Below are positions 17,008-24,513 of a DNA stretch of 64,000 bases, one piece after another (the stretch's first letter is position 1; each line of letters begins with the position of its first letter). Origin of the DNA: Rhodovulum robiginosum (GTDB lineage Bacteria > Pseudomonadota > Alphaproteobacteria > Rhodobacterales > Rhodobacteraceae); the NCBI RefSeq assembly GCF_003944755.1, contig NZ_RWGU01000050.1:186001-250000 (forward strand), in the 5' to 3' direction. The notes under the pieces are model-generated. The model saw only the letters and a list, made by a program, of their open reading frames with translations, did no database searches and was not told where the DNA came from. The translations under genes were made by a program, and so were the position numbers.

Positions 17008-18264
17008 TCAGGCGCGGGGCGGGCGGGCCCTGGGCGGCGGTGTGGTGTCGATGGGCCCGGCGATACGGTTGATGTGCAGCACGTAGAGCGTGGCCAGGAT
17101 CGAGGCCAACGAGGTCGCCAGCATGATCAGGAGCAGCGGGTAAGGGCCGCGCCCGGGCACCAGCAGCGCGCCCGCCAGCGCCGAAAGCCCGGCGCCGCCG
17201 CCGATCATGATCGCGCCGCCCAGCCCGCTGGCGGTGCCGGCCAGCCGCGGGCGCACCGACAGCATGCCGGCGGTGGCGTTGGGCAGGACCATGCCGTTGC
17301 CCAGGCCCATCGCGGCCATGAACCCGAAGAAGGCCAGCGGGTGGGTGGCGCCCAGCAAGAACAGAAGGATCGACAGCAAAATCCCGGCGGTGACCGTCAG
17401 CGTGCCGGTCAGGATCATCCGGTTGACGCCGAGGCGCACCGAAAAGCGGCCCGAGACGAAATTGCCCGCCATGTAGCCGAGCGCGGTGAGCGCGAAATAA
17501 AGGCCCAGCGCCGAGGGCGAGAGGCCGAAGACCTCGCTGCCCACGAAGGGCGCGCCGCCGAGATAGGCGAAGAACGCGCCCGAGGCGAAGGCGGCGGCCA
17601 GCGCATAGCCCCAGAACCGGCGCGACCCGAAAAGCTCGGGGTATTCGCGGAACTGGGCGACAAGGCTCGTGCTGCCGCCGCGCGCGGTTTCGCCCATGTC
17701 GGCCCAGGCCAGCGCGAGGATCGCTGCGCCCGCCGCGAACAGCATCGTGAAATTGGCCTTCCAGCCGAACGCCTCGTCAAGAAAACCGCCCAGCGCCGGG
17801 CCCAGCATCGGCACCAGCGCCATGCCCATCGTGACATAGCCGATCATCGAGGCGGCCTGGGCGTCGGGCACCATGTCGCGCACCACCGCGCGGCTGAGCA
17901 CCATGCCCGTGACGACGATCGCCTGGGCCATGCGGAACAGCAGGAAGATCTCGACGCTGGGCGCCAGCAGGCAGCCCAGCGTGGCCAGGAGAAAGAGCGC
18001 GATCGAGCCCAGCATGACCGGGCGGCGGCCGTAGCGGTCGGAGATCGGGCCGATCAGGATCTGCAGCACCGCGTTCACCGCGAGGTAGAGCGCCACCGAG
18101 AGCTGCATCAGCCGGTAATCGGTGCCGAAATATTCGGTCATGTTGGGCAGTGACGGCAGGAAGATGTTCATCGACAGTGCCGAGATGCCGGCCAGCAGCA
18201 CCAGTGTGACGATATGCGGAGGGGTCGTGCGGTCGAAAAGCCGCACGTCTGGCCGGGCGCTCAT
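17008..18264 (-). CDS. Bcr/CflA-family MFS drug exporter
   Basis: 418 aa, 12-helix major facilitator. N-terminal helix THIVTLVLLAGISALSMNIFLP and the motif ISDRYGRRPVMLGSI (loop 2-3 motif A) are typical of the Bcr/CflA drug:H+ antiporter group, as are RAVVRDMVPDAQAASMIGYV and LGPALGGFLDEAFGWKANF. It lies between pccR and pccB, on the pccR strand, divergent from pccB across 177 bases. Whether PccR sites in that gap also regulate it is open: the sites lie at 18323-18370, about 60-100 bases upstream of its start. Confidence 0.9.
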   Translation of the reverse strand: MSARPDVRLFDRTTPPHIVTLVLLAGISALSMNIFLPSLPNMTEYFGTDYRLMQLSVALYLAVNAVLQILIGPISDRYGRRPVMLGSIALFLLATLGCLLAPSVEIFLLFRMAQAIVVTGMVLSRAVVRDMVPDAQAASMIGYVTMGMALVPMLGPALGGFLDEAFGWKANFTMLFAAGAAILALAWADMGETARGGSTSLVAQFREYPELFGSRRFWGYALAAAFASGAFFAYLGGAPFVGSEVFGLSPSALGLYFALTALGYMAGNFVSGRFSVRLGVNRMILTGTLTVTAGILLSILLFLLGATHPLAFFGFMAAMGLGNGMVLPNATAGMLSVRPRLAGTASGLGGAIMIGGGAGLSALAGALLVPGRGPYPLLLIMLATSLASILATLYVLHINRIAGPIDTTPPPRARPPRA

Positions 18265-18322
18265 AAGCGTCAGTTAGAACCAAGCGGGCGGCTTGTCCAT
18301 TGGACAGTGCCCGGGCCGCAAT

Positions 18323-18370
18323 TTTGCTGATTTGCAATTCGCCAAGGGCGGCCTGTCAAAAATTTGCAAA
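18323..18370 (+). promoter_or_regulatory. Putative PccR operator upstream of pccB
   Basis: Half-sites TTTGCTGA and TTTGCAAT (18323-18338) are followed by a perfect TTTGCAAA at 18363-18370. A plausible promoter (TTGAGC, 16-base spacer, TAGGGT) follows just downstream. The pattern mirrors that at pccR (16893-16930) and matches the TTTGCAAA sites reported for PccR in Rhodobacter. Confidence 0.7.
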
Positions 18371-18441
18371 TTTACCGAATTCTCCTTTGAGCCCGCGCTC
18401 TGCACCGATAGGGTGCCGCAAACTTGAACGGGGCGAACCAC

Positions 18442-19974
18442 ATGAAAGATATCCTGCAAGAGCTGGAACGGCGCCGCGAGAACGCGCGCATGGGCGGCGG
18501 CGAGCGGCGGATCGAAAGCCAGCACGCCAAGGGCAAGCTGACCGCGCGCGAACGCATCGACCTGTTGCTGGACGAAGGGTCGTTCGAGGAATTCGACATG
18601 TTCGTCGCCCATCGCTGCACCGATTTCGGGATGGAAGAGAGCCGCCCCTATGGCGACGGGGTGGTCACCGGATGGGGCACGATCAACGGCCGCATGGTTT
18701 ACGTGTTCAGCCAGGATTTCACCGTTTTCGGCGGGTCGCTCAGCGAGACCCACGCCCAGAAGATCTGCAAGATCATGGACATGGCGGTGCAGAACGGGGC
18801 ACCGGTGATCGGGCTGAACGACTCGGGCGGCGCGCGGATCCAGGAAGGCGTGGCCTCGCTGGCCGGCTACGCCGAGGTGTTCCAGCGCAATATCGAGGCG
18901 TCGGGCGTGATCCCGCAGATTTCCGTGATCATGGGGCCCTGCGCGGGCGGCGCGGTCTATTCGCCGGCGATGACCGACTTCATCTTCATGGTGCGCGACA
19001 GCTCTTACATGTTCGTGACCGGCCCCGACGTGGTCAAGACCGTGACCAACGAGGTCGTGACCGCCGAGCAATTGGGCGGCGCGTCGACCCACACCAGGAA
19101 AAGCTCGGTCGCCGATGGCGCCTTCGACAACGATGTCGAGGCCTTGTACGAGGTGCGCCGGCTGGTCGACCTGCTGCCGCTCAACAACCGCGAAAAGCCG
19201 CCCGTCCGGCCGTTCTTCGATGACCCCGAGCGGGTCGAGATCAGCCTCGATACCCTGATCCCGGACAACCCGAACATGCCCTACGACATGAAGGAGCTGA
19301 TCCTGAAGGTCGCGGACGAAGGCGATTTCTACGAGATCCAGGAGGATTTCGCCAAGAACATCATCACCGGCTTCATCCGTCTGGAAGGCCGCACGGTGGG
19401 CGTGGTGGCGAACCAGCCGATGGTGCTGGCCGGGTGTCTCGACATCGACAGCTCGCGCAAGGCGGCGCGTTTCGTGCGGTTCTGCGACTGTTTCGAGATC
19501 CCGATCCTGACCTTCGTGGACGTGCCCGGTTTCCTGCCGGGGACGGGCCAGGAATACGGCGGCGTCATCAAGCACGGTGCCAAGCTGCTTTATGCCTTTG
19601 GCGAGGCGACGGTACCGAAGGTGACCGTGATCACACGCAAGGCCTATGGCGGGGCCTATGACGTGATGTCGTCCAAGCATTTGCGCGGCGATTTCAACTA
19701 TGCCTGGCCGACCGCGCAGATCGCGGTCATGGGGGCCAAGGGGGCGGCCGAGATCCTCTACCGATCGGAGCTGGGCGACCCCGCAAGGATCGCCATGCGC
19801 ACAAAGGAATACGAGGACCGCTTTGCCAACCCGTTCGTGGCGGCCGAGCGCGGCTTTATCGACGAGGTGATCCAGCCGCGGTCGACCCGGCGGCGGGTCA
19901 GCCGGGCCTTTGCGGCGTTGCGCAACAAGAAGCTGCAGAAGCCGTGGAAAAAGCACGACAACATCCCGCTCTGA
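18442..19974 (+). CDS. pccB: Propionyl-CoA carboxylase beta subunit
   Basis: 510 aa carboxyltransferase subunit. It moves the carboxyl group from carboxybiotin (on PccA) to propionyl-CoA, giving methylmalonyl-CoA. Family blocks include [46 protein letters not shown] (acyl-CoA oxyanion region), [30 protein letters not shown] and the C-terminal [18 protein letters not shown]. Start ATG 18442 ([14 protein letters not shown]); an in-frame TTG at 18424 is unlikely. PccR-type sites lie 70-120 bases upstream. The alpha subunit is 2.5 kb downstream, separated by small genes. Length and motifs are complete. Confidence 0.97.
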   Translation: MKDILQELERRRENARMGGGERRIESQHAKGKLTARERIDLLLDEGSFEEFDMFVAHRCTDFGMEESRPYGDGVVTGWGTINGRMVYVFSQDFTVFGGSLSETHAQKICKIMDMAVQNGAPVIGLNDSGGARIQEGVASLAGYAEVFQRNIEASGVIPQISVIMGPCAGGAVYSPAMTDFIFMVRDSSYMFVTGPDVVKTVTNEVVTAEQLGGASTHTRKSSVADGAFDNDVEALYEVRRLVDLLPLNNREKPPVRPFFDDPERVEISLDTLIPDNPNMPYDMKELILKVADEGDFYEIQEDFAKNIITGFIRLEGRTVGVVANQPMVLAGCLDIDSSRKAARFVRFCDCFEIPILTFVDVPGFLPGTGQEYGGVIKHGAKLLYAFGEATVPKVTVITRKAYGGAYDVMSSKHLRGDFNYAWPTAQIAVMGAKGAAEILYRSELGDPARIAMRTKEYEDRFANPFVAAERGFIDEVIQPRSTRRRVSRAFAALRNKKLQKPWKKHDNIPL

Positions 19975-19976
19975 CC

Positions 19977-20327
19977 ATGGCGCAGGGGGGCTGGCATATC
20001 CTGCGCGAGGAGGGTGCGCTGACGCTGGCGCGGCACCTGCCGGCGCGGTTCGACCTGTCGGTTCGGGCCGGGTTTCCGGCCGCGCGCAAGCGGCGGCTGG
20101 CGCAGCAGATACGCCAGGACCTGTGGCGAGAGTTGCAGCAGATCCGGGGGTTTTCCCCCGTCATACGGGTGGAGGCGGAGGGCGCCGGGCTTGTCGTGAC
20201 CGCAGGCGGTCGCGCGGCCCGGCCGTTTCCCAAGGCCCGGGCCGAGACGCGCATCGCGGCGTTGTTGGCCAGCCCCGCCCATCGCGCGCGCTGGCTGGCC
20301 CACGCGCAGGAAAGGCAGCCCGCATGA
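19977..20327 (+). CDS. Conserved hypothetical protein in the pcc cluster
   Basis: 116 aa, strongly basic, cytosolic. I do not recognise a named family. The sequence looks like a compact alpha/beta protein with an arginine-rich centre (FPAARKRRLAQQIRQDLWREL) and a conserved-looking strand FSPVIRVEAEGAGLVVTAGG. The start ATG is 2 bases after the pccB stop and its own stop overlaps the RidA start (ATGA), so it is in the pccB transcript and probably translated. Function unknown; location suggests an accessory to propionate metabolism only by association. Confidence 0.7.
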   Translation: MAQGGWHILREEGALTLARHLPARFDLSVRAGFPAARKRRLAQQIRQDLWRELQQIRGFSPVIRVEAEGAGLVVTAGGRAARPFPKARAETRIAALLASPAHRARWLAHAQERQPA

Positions 20328-20722
20328 GCCCGGTTTTCCACATGATCGCCGGCGGCCCGCGGCCCGTCGCACCGTTTTCCCACGCGGTCGAGGCCGATGG
20401 CTGGGTGATGCTGACAGGCCAGATGCCGACCGACCCGGACGCCCCCGACGCGCCGCTGCCCGAGGGCATCGCGGCGCAGACGCGCCGGGTGATGGAAAAC
20501 CTCGACATCGTGCTCAGGGGCGTGGGCCTCGATCTGTCCCATGTCGTGCAGTGCCGCTGTTACCTGACGGATTTCGAGCGTGACTACGCGGCGTTCAACG
20601 ACACCTACCAGTCGTTCTTCCCGCCCGCCCGGCGCCCGGCGCGCACGACCATCGGCGTGACCGCGCTGGCGGTCGGCGCTTTGGTCGAGATCGACTGTCT
20701 CGCGCGGCGTCCGGAGGGCTAG
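20324..20722 (+). CDS. RidA-family protein (YjgF/YER057c/UK114)
   Basis: 132 aa. RidA proteins hydrolyse reactive enamine/imine intermediates from PLP enzymes, protecting other enzymes; the family has several subgroups. Visible hallmarks: MLTGQMPTDP, GIAAQTRRVMENLDIVLRGVG, VVQCRCYLTDF, FNDTYQSFFPPARRPARTT and VGALVEIDCLA, including the conserved Arg that binds the substrate carboxylate (PARTTIGV). Trimeric in known structures. It overlaps the preceding stop by 4 bases. The exact subgroup is unclear, but the Arg suggests an active deaminase. Confidence 0.92.
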   Translation: MSPVFHMIAGGPRPVAPFSHAVEADGWVMLTGQMPTDPDAPDAPLPEGIAAQTRRVMENLDIVLRGVGLDLSHVVQCRCYLTDFERDYAAFNDTYQSFFPPARRPARTTIGVTALAVGALVEIDCLARRPEG

Positions 20723-20726
20723 GACG

Positions 20727-21122
20727 GTGGTGCGCGCGGTCCTTCTCGGTGTGGCGGTTGCCGCCGGCCCGGTCCTCGGGCAGGCGACGATCGACGTGCC
20801 GTCGGGCCAGCCCGTCAGCCTGATCGAAACCGTTTGGGGGGAACCCGGGCCCACAGGGCTGACCCTGCGCTTTCGCTTTCTGGCACCCGAGATCGCACGC
20901 GACGGCGGCGCGGTGGATTTCGAGACAGCCGCCGAAGACATGGCTTATCTGTGCGAGGCTTACGCGCTGCCGCGGCTCAGCGAGTTGGGTGCCCGCCCGT
21001 CCCAGATCGTGATCTCGCTGTCGGACCGGCCGTTGCCCTTCGGCACCGCAGATCCAGAGGCCACCCAGTTTTTCGAGGCCTACAGCCCCGAGGGCGACCG
21101 CTGCATCTGGGAGGGCTTCTGA
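20727..21122 (+). CDS. Secreted small protein (possibly DUF6497)
   Basis: 131 aa with an N-terminal signal peptide (VRAVLLGVAVAAGPVLGQ, cleavage near GQA). The mature domain has two cysteines in YLCEAYAL and DRCIWEGF that could form a disulfide. The pattern DVPSGQPVSLIETVWGEPG and SQIVISLSDRPLPFG is conserved in uncharacterised Rhodobacteraceae proteins, to my recollection DUF6497. The start is GTG (20727 or the adjacent GTG 20730), 4 bases after the RidA stop, so it belongs to the pccB transcript. Periplasmic location is inferred; function unknown. Confidence 0.7.
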   Translation: MVRAVLLGVAVAAGPVLGQATIDVPSGQPVSLIETVWGEPGPTGLTLRFRFLAPEIARDGGAVDFETAAEDMAYLCEAYALPRLSELGARPSQIVISLSDRPLPFGTADPEATQFFEAYSPEGDRCIWEGF

Positions 21123-21309
21123 GCATGCCGACCTTGGCGATCGTTTCCTTGACGGCGGCGCATTGCGTGCCTGCGTCTTTGCCATGTGCAAGCGCGCGTC
21201 GATGGTCTATGCTCGACACGGGCCGCCTGCGGGCGGGCTCGAGTGGAAAAGAGGCAGGCTTCGCAGGGCATTGCGAGTTGCCGGCCTTGTCAAACAACAG
21301 GAGACCCGG

Positions 21310-21447
21310 ATGTCCAAGAGCATTAAGACCCTTCTCGCCATTTCGCTGGTGGCCTTCGTCGCGGCCTGCGCACAGCAGGAAGAAGAGGTCGTCTATGTCG
21401 AGCCTGTCGCTACCGTCGAGCCGGAGCCGACCTACAACAAATACTGA
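21310..21447 (+). CDS. Small lipoprotein, 45 aa
   Basis: MSKSIKTLLAISLVAFVAAC ends in a lipobox (FVAAC), so a lipid-anchored peptide of only about 26 residues remains: acidic QQEEEVVYVEPV followed by a EPEPTYNKY tail. A good ribosome site (AGGAGACCC) lies just upstream. Comparable tiny lipoproteins with an EEEVVYVEP tail occur in Rhodobacteraceae. A strong hairpin follows directly after its stop. Function unknown. Confidence 0.75.
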   Translation: MSKSIKTLLAISLVAFVAACAQQEEEVVYVEPVATVEPEPTYNKY

Positions 21448-21453
21448 TCGCAA

Positions 21454-21483
21454 GCCGGCACGGGCGATCGCGCCCGCGCCGGC
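21454..21483 (+). terminator. Strong hairpin after small lipoprotein gene
   Basis: Arms of 13 bases (GCCGGCACGGGCG and CGCCCGCGCCGGC) with one mismatch enclose an ATCG loop, 6 bases after the stop at 21447. No T-tract follows, so it may terminate poorly or protect mRNA 3' ends. Confidence 0.5.
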
Positions 21484-21513
21484 ACCTCGCGCCCACGGCC
21501 GGGGGAGGGCGCG

Positions 21514-21873
21514 ATGCTGAAACACCGGGGCTTTCCCAGCCGCCTGCCCGGCACAGATTTCCAGTTCACCATCCGCCGCGGAAACAAGAAGGGCGCCACG
21601 CCTCTTGTTGCGCGTGAACGCTATGCTGATCGGCGCCCGGCGGATCGTCGCGCCGATGCCGGCTTTCTCCTGGCGCTGTGGGACCATTTCGGCGAGGCGC
21701 CGTTCGAACGCGGCAATCTCGATGCCGGGCGCTTGTCATGGTTCTTCGGCCGCGAGGTGGTGCCCGCGGAAGAGCCCTTTGACCCGGAAAGCTACGAAGC
21801 GCTCCTCAGGATCGACCTCGACTGCGCCAGGTCGAGTTTTCCCGATCTGTTCGACGGGGAGGTTTCGGCATGA
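21514..21873 (+). CDS. Hypothetical protein, 119 aa
   Basis: 119 aa, basic N-terminal half (HRGFPSRLPGTDFQFTIRRG) and acidic C-terminal half (EVVPAEEPFDPESYEALLRI). There is no signal peptide or membrane segment and I do not recognise a family. The start ATG follows a GGGGGAGGG ribosome site. It sits between two small lipoprotein genes in the pccB-pccA gap. Codon pattern (G/C third positions) looks coding, which is the main reason to keep it. Confidence 0.5.
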   Translation: MLKHRGFPSRLPGTDFQFTIRRGNKKGATPLVARERYADRRPADRRADAGFLLALWDHFGEAPFERGNLDAGRLSWFFGREVVPAEEPFDPESYEALLRIDLDCARSSFPDLFDGEVSA

Positions 21874-22177
21874 TCTCGCTTGCAGGGGCGCGGATCTGGC
21901 GGGAAACGGCCCATGTCGGGCCGCGCCGCACGGCGGGCTTTGACCGGCGGGCGGAATCGGTCACGGTTTTCATGGCTTCGGCGGGTCTTCCCCCAAGTCC
22001 CGATCCGGATCCAAGGCGTTACCCTTCCCCATTTCTTCGGCCTCGCCCACGCGTGGGCAGGCCGAATTTTTTGCGTTCGCCGGGCCGGCGATCTGCCGCC
22101 GGTGCCGGGGCCGGCCCCTGTTGCGTGCCGCGTGCTGCGCGTAGGTTTGCGCCATGTGCAATACGGAGGGGTCCGAC
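21874..22177. other. 304-base gap without a convincing gene
   Basis: A frame opens with ATG at 21870, overlapping the previous stop, but it becomes a proline/arginine-rich string with no family likeness. I see no RNA gene or repeat here. The last 40 bases hold the ribosome site (ACGGAGGGG) for the next lipoprotein gene. Confidence 0.5.
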
Positions 22178-22375
22178 ATGGACAAGGCGATTTTCGCGGC
22201 ACTTGCCGCCGCTCTTCTCACGGGCTGCGGCCTGTCGAATGACCGCGACCGGGCGATTGCCGGCGCGGCGACCGGGGCCATCGTGGCCGACCTGCTGGAC
22301 GAAAACGTGGCCGCCGGTGCGGCCGGCGGCGCGGCCGCCGGTGCGCTGTGCGACGACGCAGGCCTCTGCTACTGA
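22178..22375 (+). CDS. Small glycine-zipper lipoprotein, 65 aa
   Basis: Starts MDKAIFAALAAALLTGCG, a lipoprotein signal with lipobox LTGC. The mature 48 residues hold alternating Gly/Ala runs (AIAGAATGAIVADLL and AAGAAGGAAAGALC), a glycine-zipper pattern typical of small envelope lipoproteins, and two further cysteines near the end. An in-frame ATG at 22154 exists but the ATG at 22178 has the ribosome site and the lipoprotein signal. A perfect terminator follows. Outer-membrane or inner-membrane anchoring cannot be decided. Confidence 0.7.
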   Translation: MDKAIFAALAAALLTGCGLSNDRDRAIAGAATGAIVADLLDENVAAGAAGGAAAGALCDDAGLCY

Positions 22376-22421
22376 CATCACGCTTGTCCGGGGCGTCTCG
22401 TCGCCCCACCGACATCACGCG

Positions 22422-22461
22422 ACACCCACCGCCGCGCGGCCCGCGGCCGGTGGGTGTTTTT
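22422..22461 (+). terminator. Rho-independent terminator before pccA
   Basis: Perfect 10-base stem ACACCCACCG (22422-22431) and CGGTGGGTGT (22448-22457), with further GC pairing inside, ends in a T-run. It closes the small-gene group, so pccA probably has its own promoter in the 50 bases that follow or relies on readthrough. Confidence 0.85.
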
Positions 22462-22512
22462 CTATGGCGGCCGGCGCCAAGGCGACCCGGCCCAAGGCTG
22501 GAAGGGACAGAA

Positions 22513-24513
22513 ATGTTTAACAAGATCCTGATCGCGAACCGGGGCGAGATCGCCTGCCGAGTCATCAAGACCGCCCGCAAGATGGGGATTGCCACGGTCG
22601 CCGTCTATTCGGACGCGGACCGCAACGCGCTGCATGTGGAAATGGCCGACGAGGCGATCCATATCGGCCCGCCGCCGGCCAATCAGTCCTATATCGTGAT
22701 CGACAAGGTCATGGAGGCGATCAAGGCAAGCGGTGCCGAGGCGGTGCATCCGGGCTATGGTTTCCTGTCCGAAAACAAGCGTTTTGCCGAGGCGCTGGAA
22801 AAAGCCGGCGTCGCGTTCATCGGCCCGCCCGCGAATGCCATCGAGGCGATGGGCGACAAGATCACCTCTAAAAAGATCGCCCAGGAGGCCGGAGTGTCGA
22901 CCGTGCCCGGCTACATGGGCCTGATCGAGGACGCCGACGAGGCGGTCAAGATTTCCAAGGAAATCGGCTATCCGGTGATGATCAAGGCGTCCGCGGGCGG
23001 CGGCGGCAAGGGGATGCGCATCGCCTGGACCGACGAAGAGGCGCGCGAGGGCTTTCAGTCGTCCAAGAACGAGGCGGCCAGTTCCTTCGGCGACGACCGC
23101 ATCTTCATCGAGAAATTCGTCACCCAGCCGCGCCATATCGAGATCCAGGTGCTGGCCGACACGCACGGCAACTGCATCTACCTGGGCGAACGGGAATGTT
23201 CGATCCAGCGCCGCAACCAGAAGGTCATCGAAGAGGCGCCCTCGCCCTTCCTCGACCCCGCGACGCGCAAGGCGATGGGCGAACAGGCGGTCGCGCTGGC
23301 CCAGGCGGTGGGCTATGCCAGCGCCGGCACGGTGGAATTCATCGTCGACGGCGACAAGAACTTCTACTTCCTGGAAATGAACACCCGCCTCCAGGTGGAG
23401 CACCCGGTCACAGAGCTGATCACCGGCATCGACCTGGTCGAGCAGATGATCCGCGTTGCGGCCGGTGAAAAGCTGAAGATCGCGCAGAAGGACGTCAAGC
23501 TGCACGGCTGGGCCATGGAAAGCCGGCTTTACGCCGAAGATCCGTATCGCGGTTTCCTGCCCTCTATCGGGCGGCTGACGCGCTACCGCCCGCCCGCCGA
23601 ATCCTCCCACGACTCGGCCGTCGTGCGCAACGACACCGGCGTCTACGAGGGTGGCGAGATCTCGATGTATTATGACCCGATGATCGCCAAGCTTTGCACC
23701 TGGGGGCCGACCCGCGACCAGGCCATCGAGGAGATGCGCACCGCGCTCGATGCGTTCGAGGTCGAGGGCATCGGCCACAACCTGCCGTTTCTTGCGGCGG
23801 TGATGGAGCATCCGCGATTCTGCTCGGGCGATATCACAACCGCCTTCATCGCCGAGGAGTATCCCGAGGGGTTCGAGGGCGTAGACCTGCCCGCGCCGGA
23901 ACTGCGCAAGGTTGCGGCGGCCGCGGCGGCGATGTTCCGCGTCGCCGAGATCCGACGCGCCCGTATCTCCGGGACGATGGACAATCACGAACGCCATGTG
24001 GGTGACAACTGGGTGGTCTGCGCCCAGGGCGTCTGGTTCGCGGTCAGGATCGAGGCCGATCACGAGGGCTCGACCGTGCATTTCGACGAGGGCGATCACC
24101 ATCGCGTCACCTCCGCCTGGACGCCGGGCCAGCCGCTGGCGCGGCTCACTATCGACGGCGAACCGTTGGTGCTGAAGGTCGGCAAGGCACCGAACGGGTT
24201 CCGCGTCCGCCATCGCGGCGCGGATATGCGGGTGTCGGTCTACACGCCGCGCCAGGCGGAACTCGCCGCGCTGATGCCCGAAAAGCTTCCGCCCGACACC
24301 TCCAAGATGCTGCTCTGCCCGATGCCGGGGCTGATCGTGAAGGTCGACGTGGAAGAGGGCCAAGAAGTGCAGGAAGGCCAGGCGCTCTGCACCGTCGAGG
24401 CGATGAAGATGGAAAACATCCTGCGCGCCGAGCGCAAGGCCATCGTGACCAAGATCAATGCCGGTGCGGGCGACAGCCTGGCGGTGGATGACGTGATCAT
24501 GGAGTTCGAATGA
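22513..24513 (+). CDS. pccA: Propionyl-CoA carboxylase alpha subunit (biotin carboxylase + BCCP)
   Basis: 666 aa. Carboxylates its own biotin with ATP and bicarbonate and hands it to PccB. Domains: biotin carboxylase N-domain (KILIANRGEIACRVIKTA, residues 4-21), ATP-grasp (about 115-310, KASAGGGGKGMRI glycine loop, VQ-LADTHGN, FLEMNTRLQVEHPVTE), biotin carboxylase C-domain, a BT domain linking to PccB (about 500-590), and the biotinyl domain with EAMKMEN near residue 635. The start ATG 22513 follows GGAAGGGACAG. The gene starts after a strong terminator and its stop overlaps the next gene's start (ATGA). Confidence 0.97.
   Translation: MFNKILIANRGEIACRVIKTARKMGIATVAVYSDADRNALHVEMADEAIHIGPPPANQSYIVIDKVMEAIKASGAEAVHPGYGFLSENKRFAEALEKAGVAFIGPPANAIEAMGDKITSKKIAQEAGVSTVPGYMGLIEDADEAVKISKEIGYPVMIKASAGGGGKGMRIAWTDEEAREGFQSSKNEAASSFGDDRIFIEKFVTQPRHIEIQVLADTHGNCIYLGERECSIQRRNQKVIEEAPSPFLDPATRKAMGEQAVALAQAVGYASAGTVEFIVDGDKNFYFLEMNTRLQVEHPVTELITGIDLVEQMIRVAAGEKLKIAQKDVKLHGWAMESRLYAEDPYRGFLPSIGRLTRYRPPAESSHDSAVVRNDTGVYEGGEISMYYDPMIAKLCTWGPTRDQAIEEMRTALDAFEVEGIGHNLPFLAAVMEHPRFCSGDITTAFIAEEYPEGFEGVDLPAPELRKVAAAAAAMFRVAEIRRARISGTMDNHERHVGDNWVVCAQGVWFAVRIEADHEGSTVHFDEGDHHRVTSAWTPGQPLARLTIDGEPLVLKVGKAPNGFRVRHRGADMRVSVYTPRQAELAALMPEKLPPDTSKMLLCPMPGLIVKVDVEEGQEVQEGQALCTVEAMKMENILRAERKAIVTKINAGAGDSLAVDDVIMEFE

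Noticed and set aside
21870-22520. A 216-codon frame overlapping the previous stop with ATGA
   Set aside because: After about 35 residues it becomes arginine/proline-rich and runs out of frame through a clear lipoprotein gene and a terminator.
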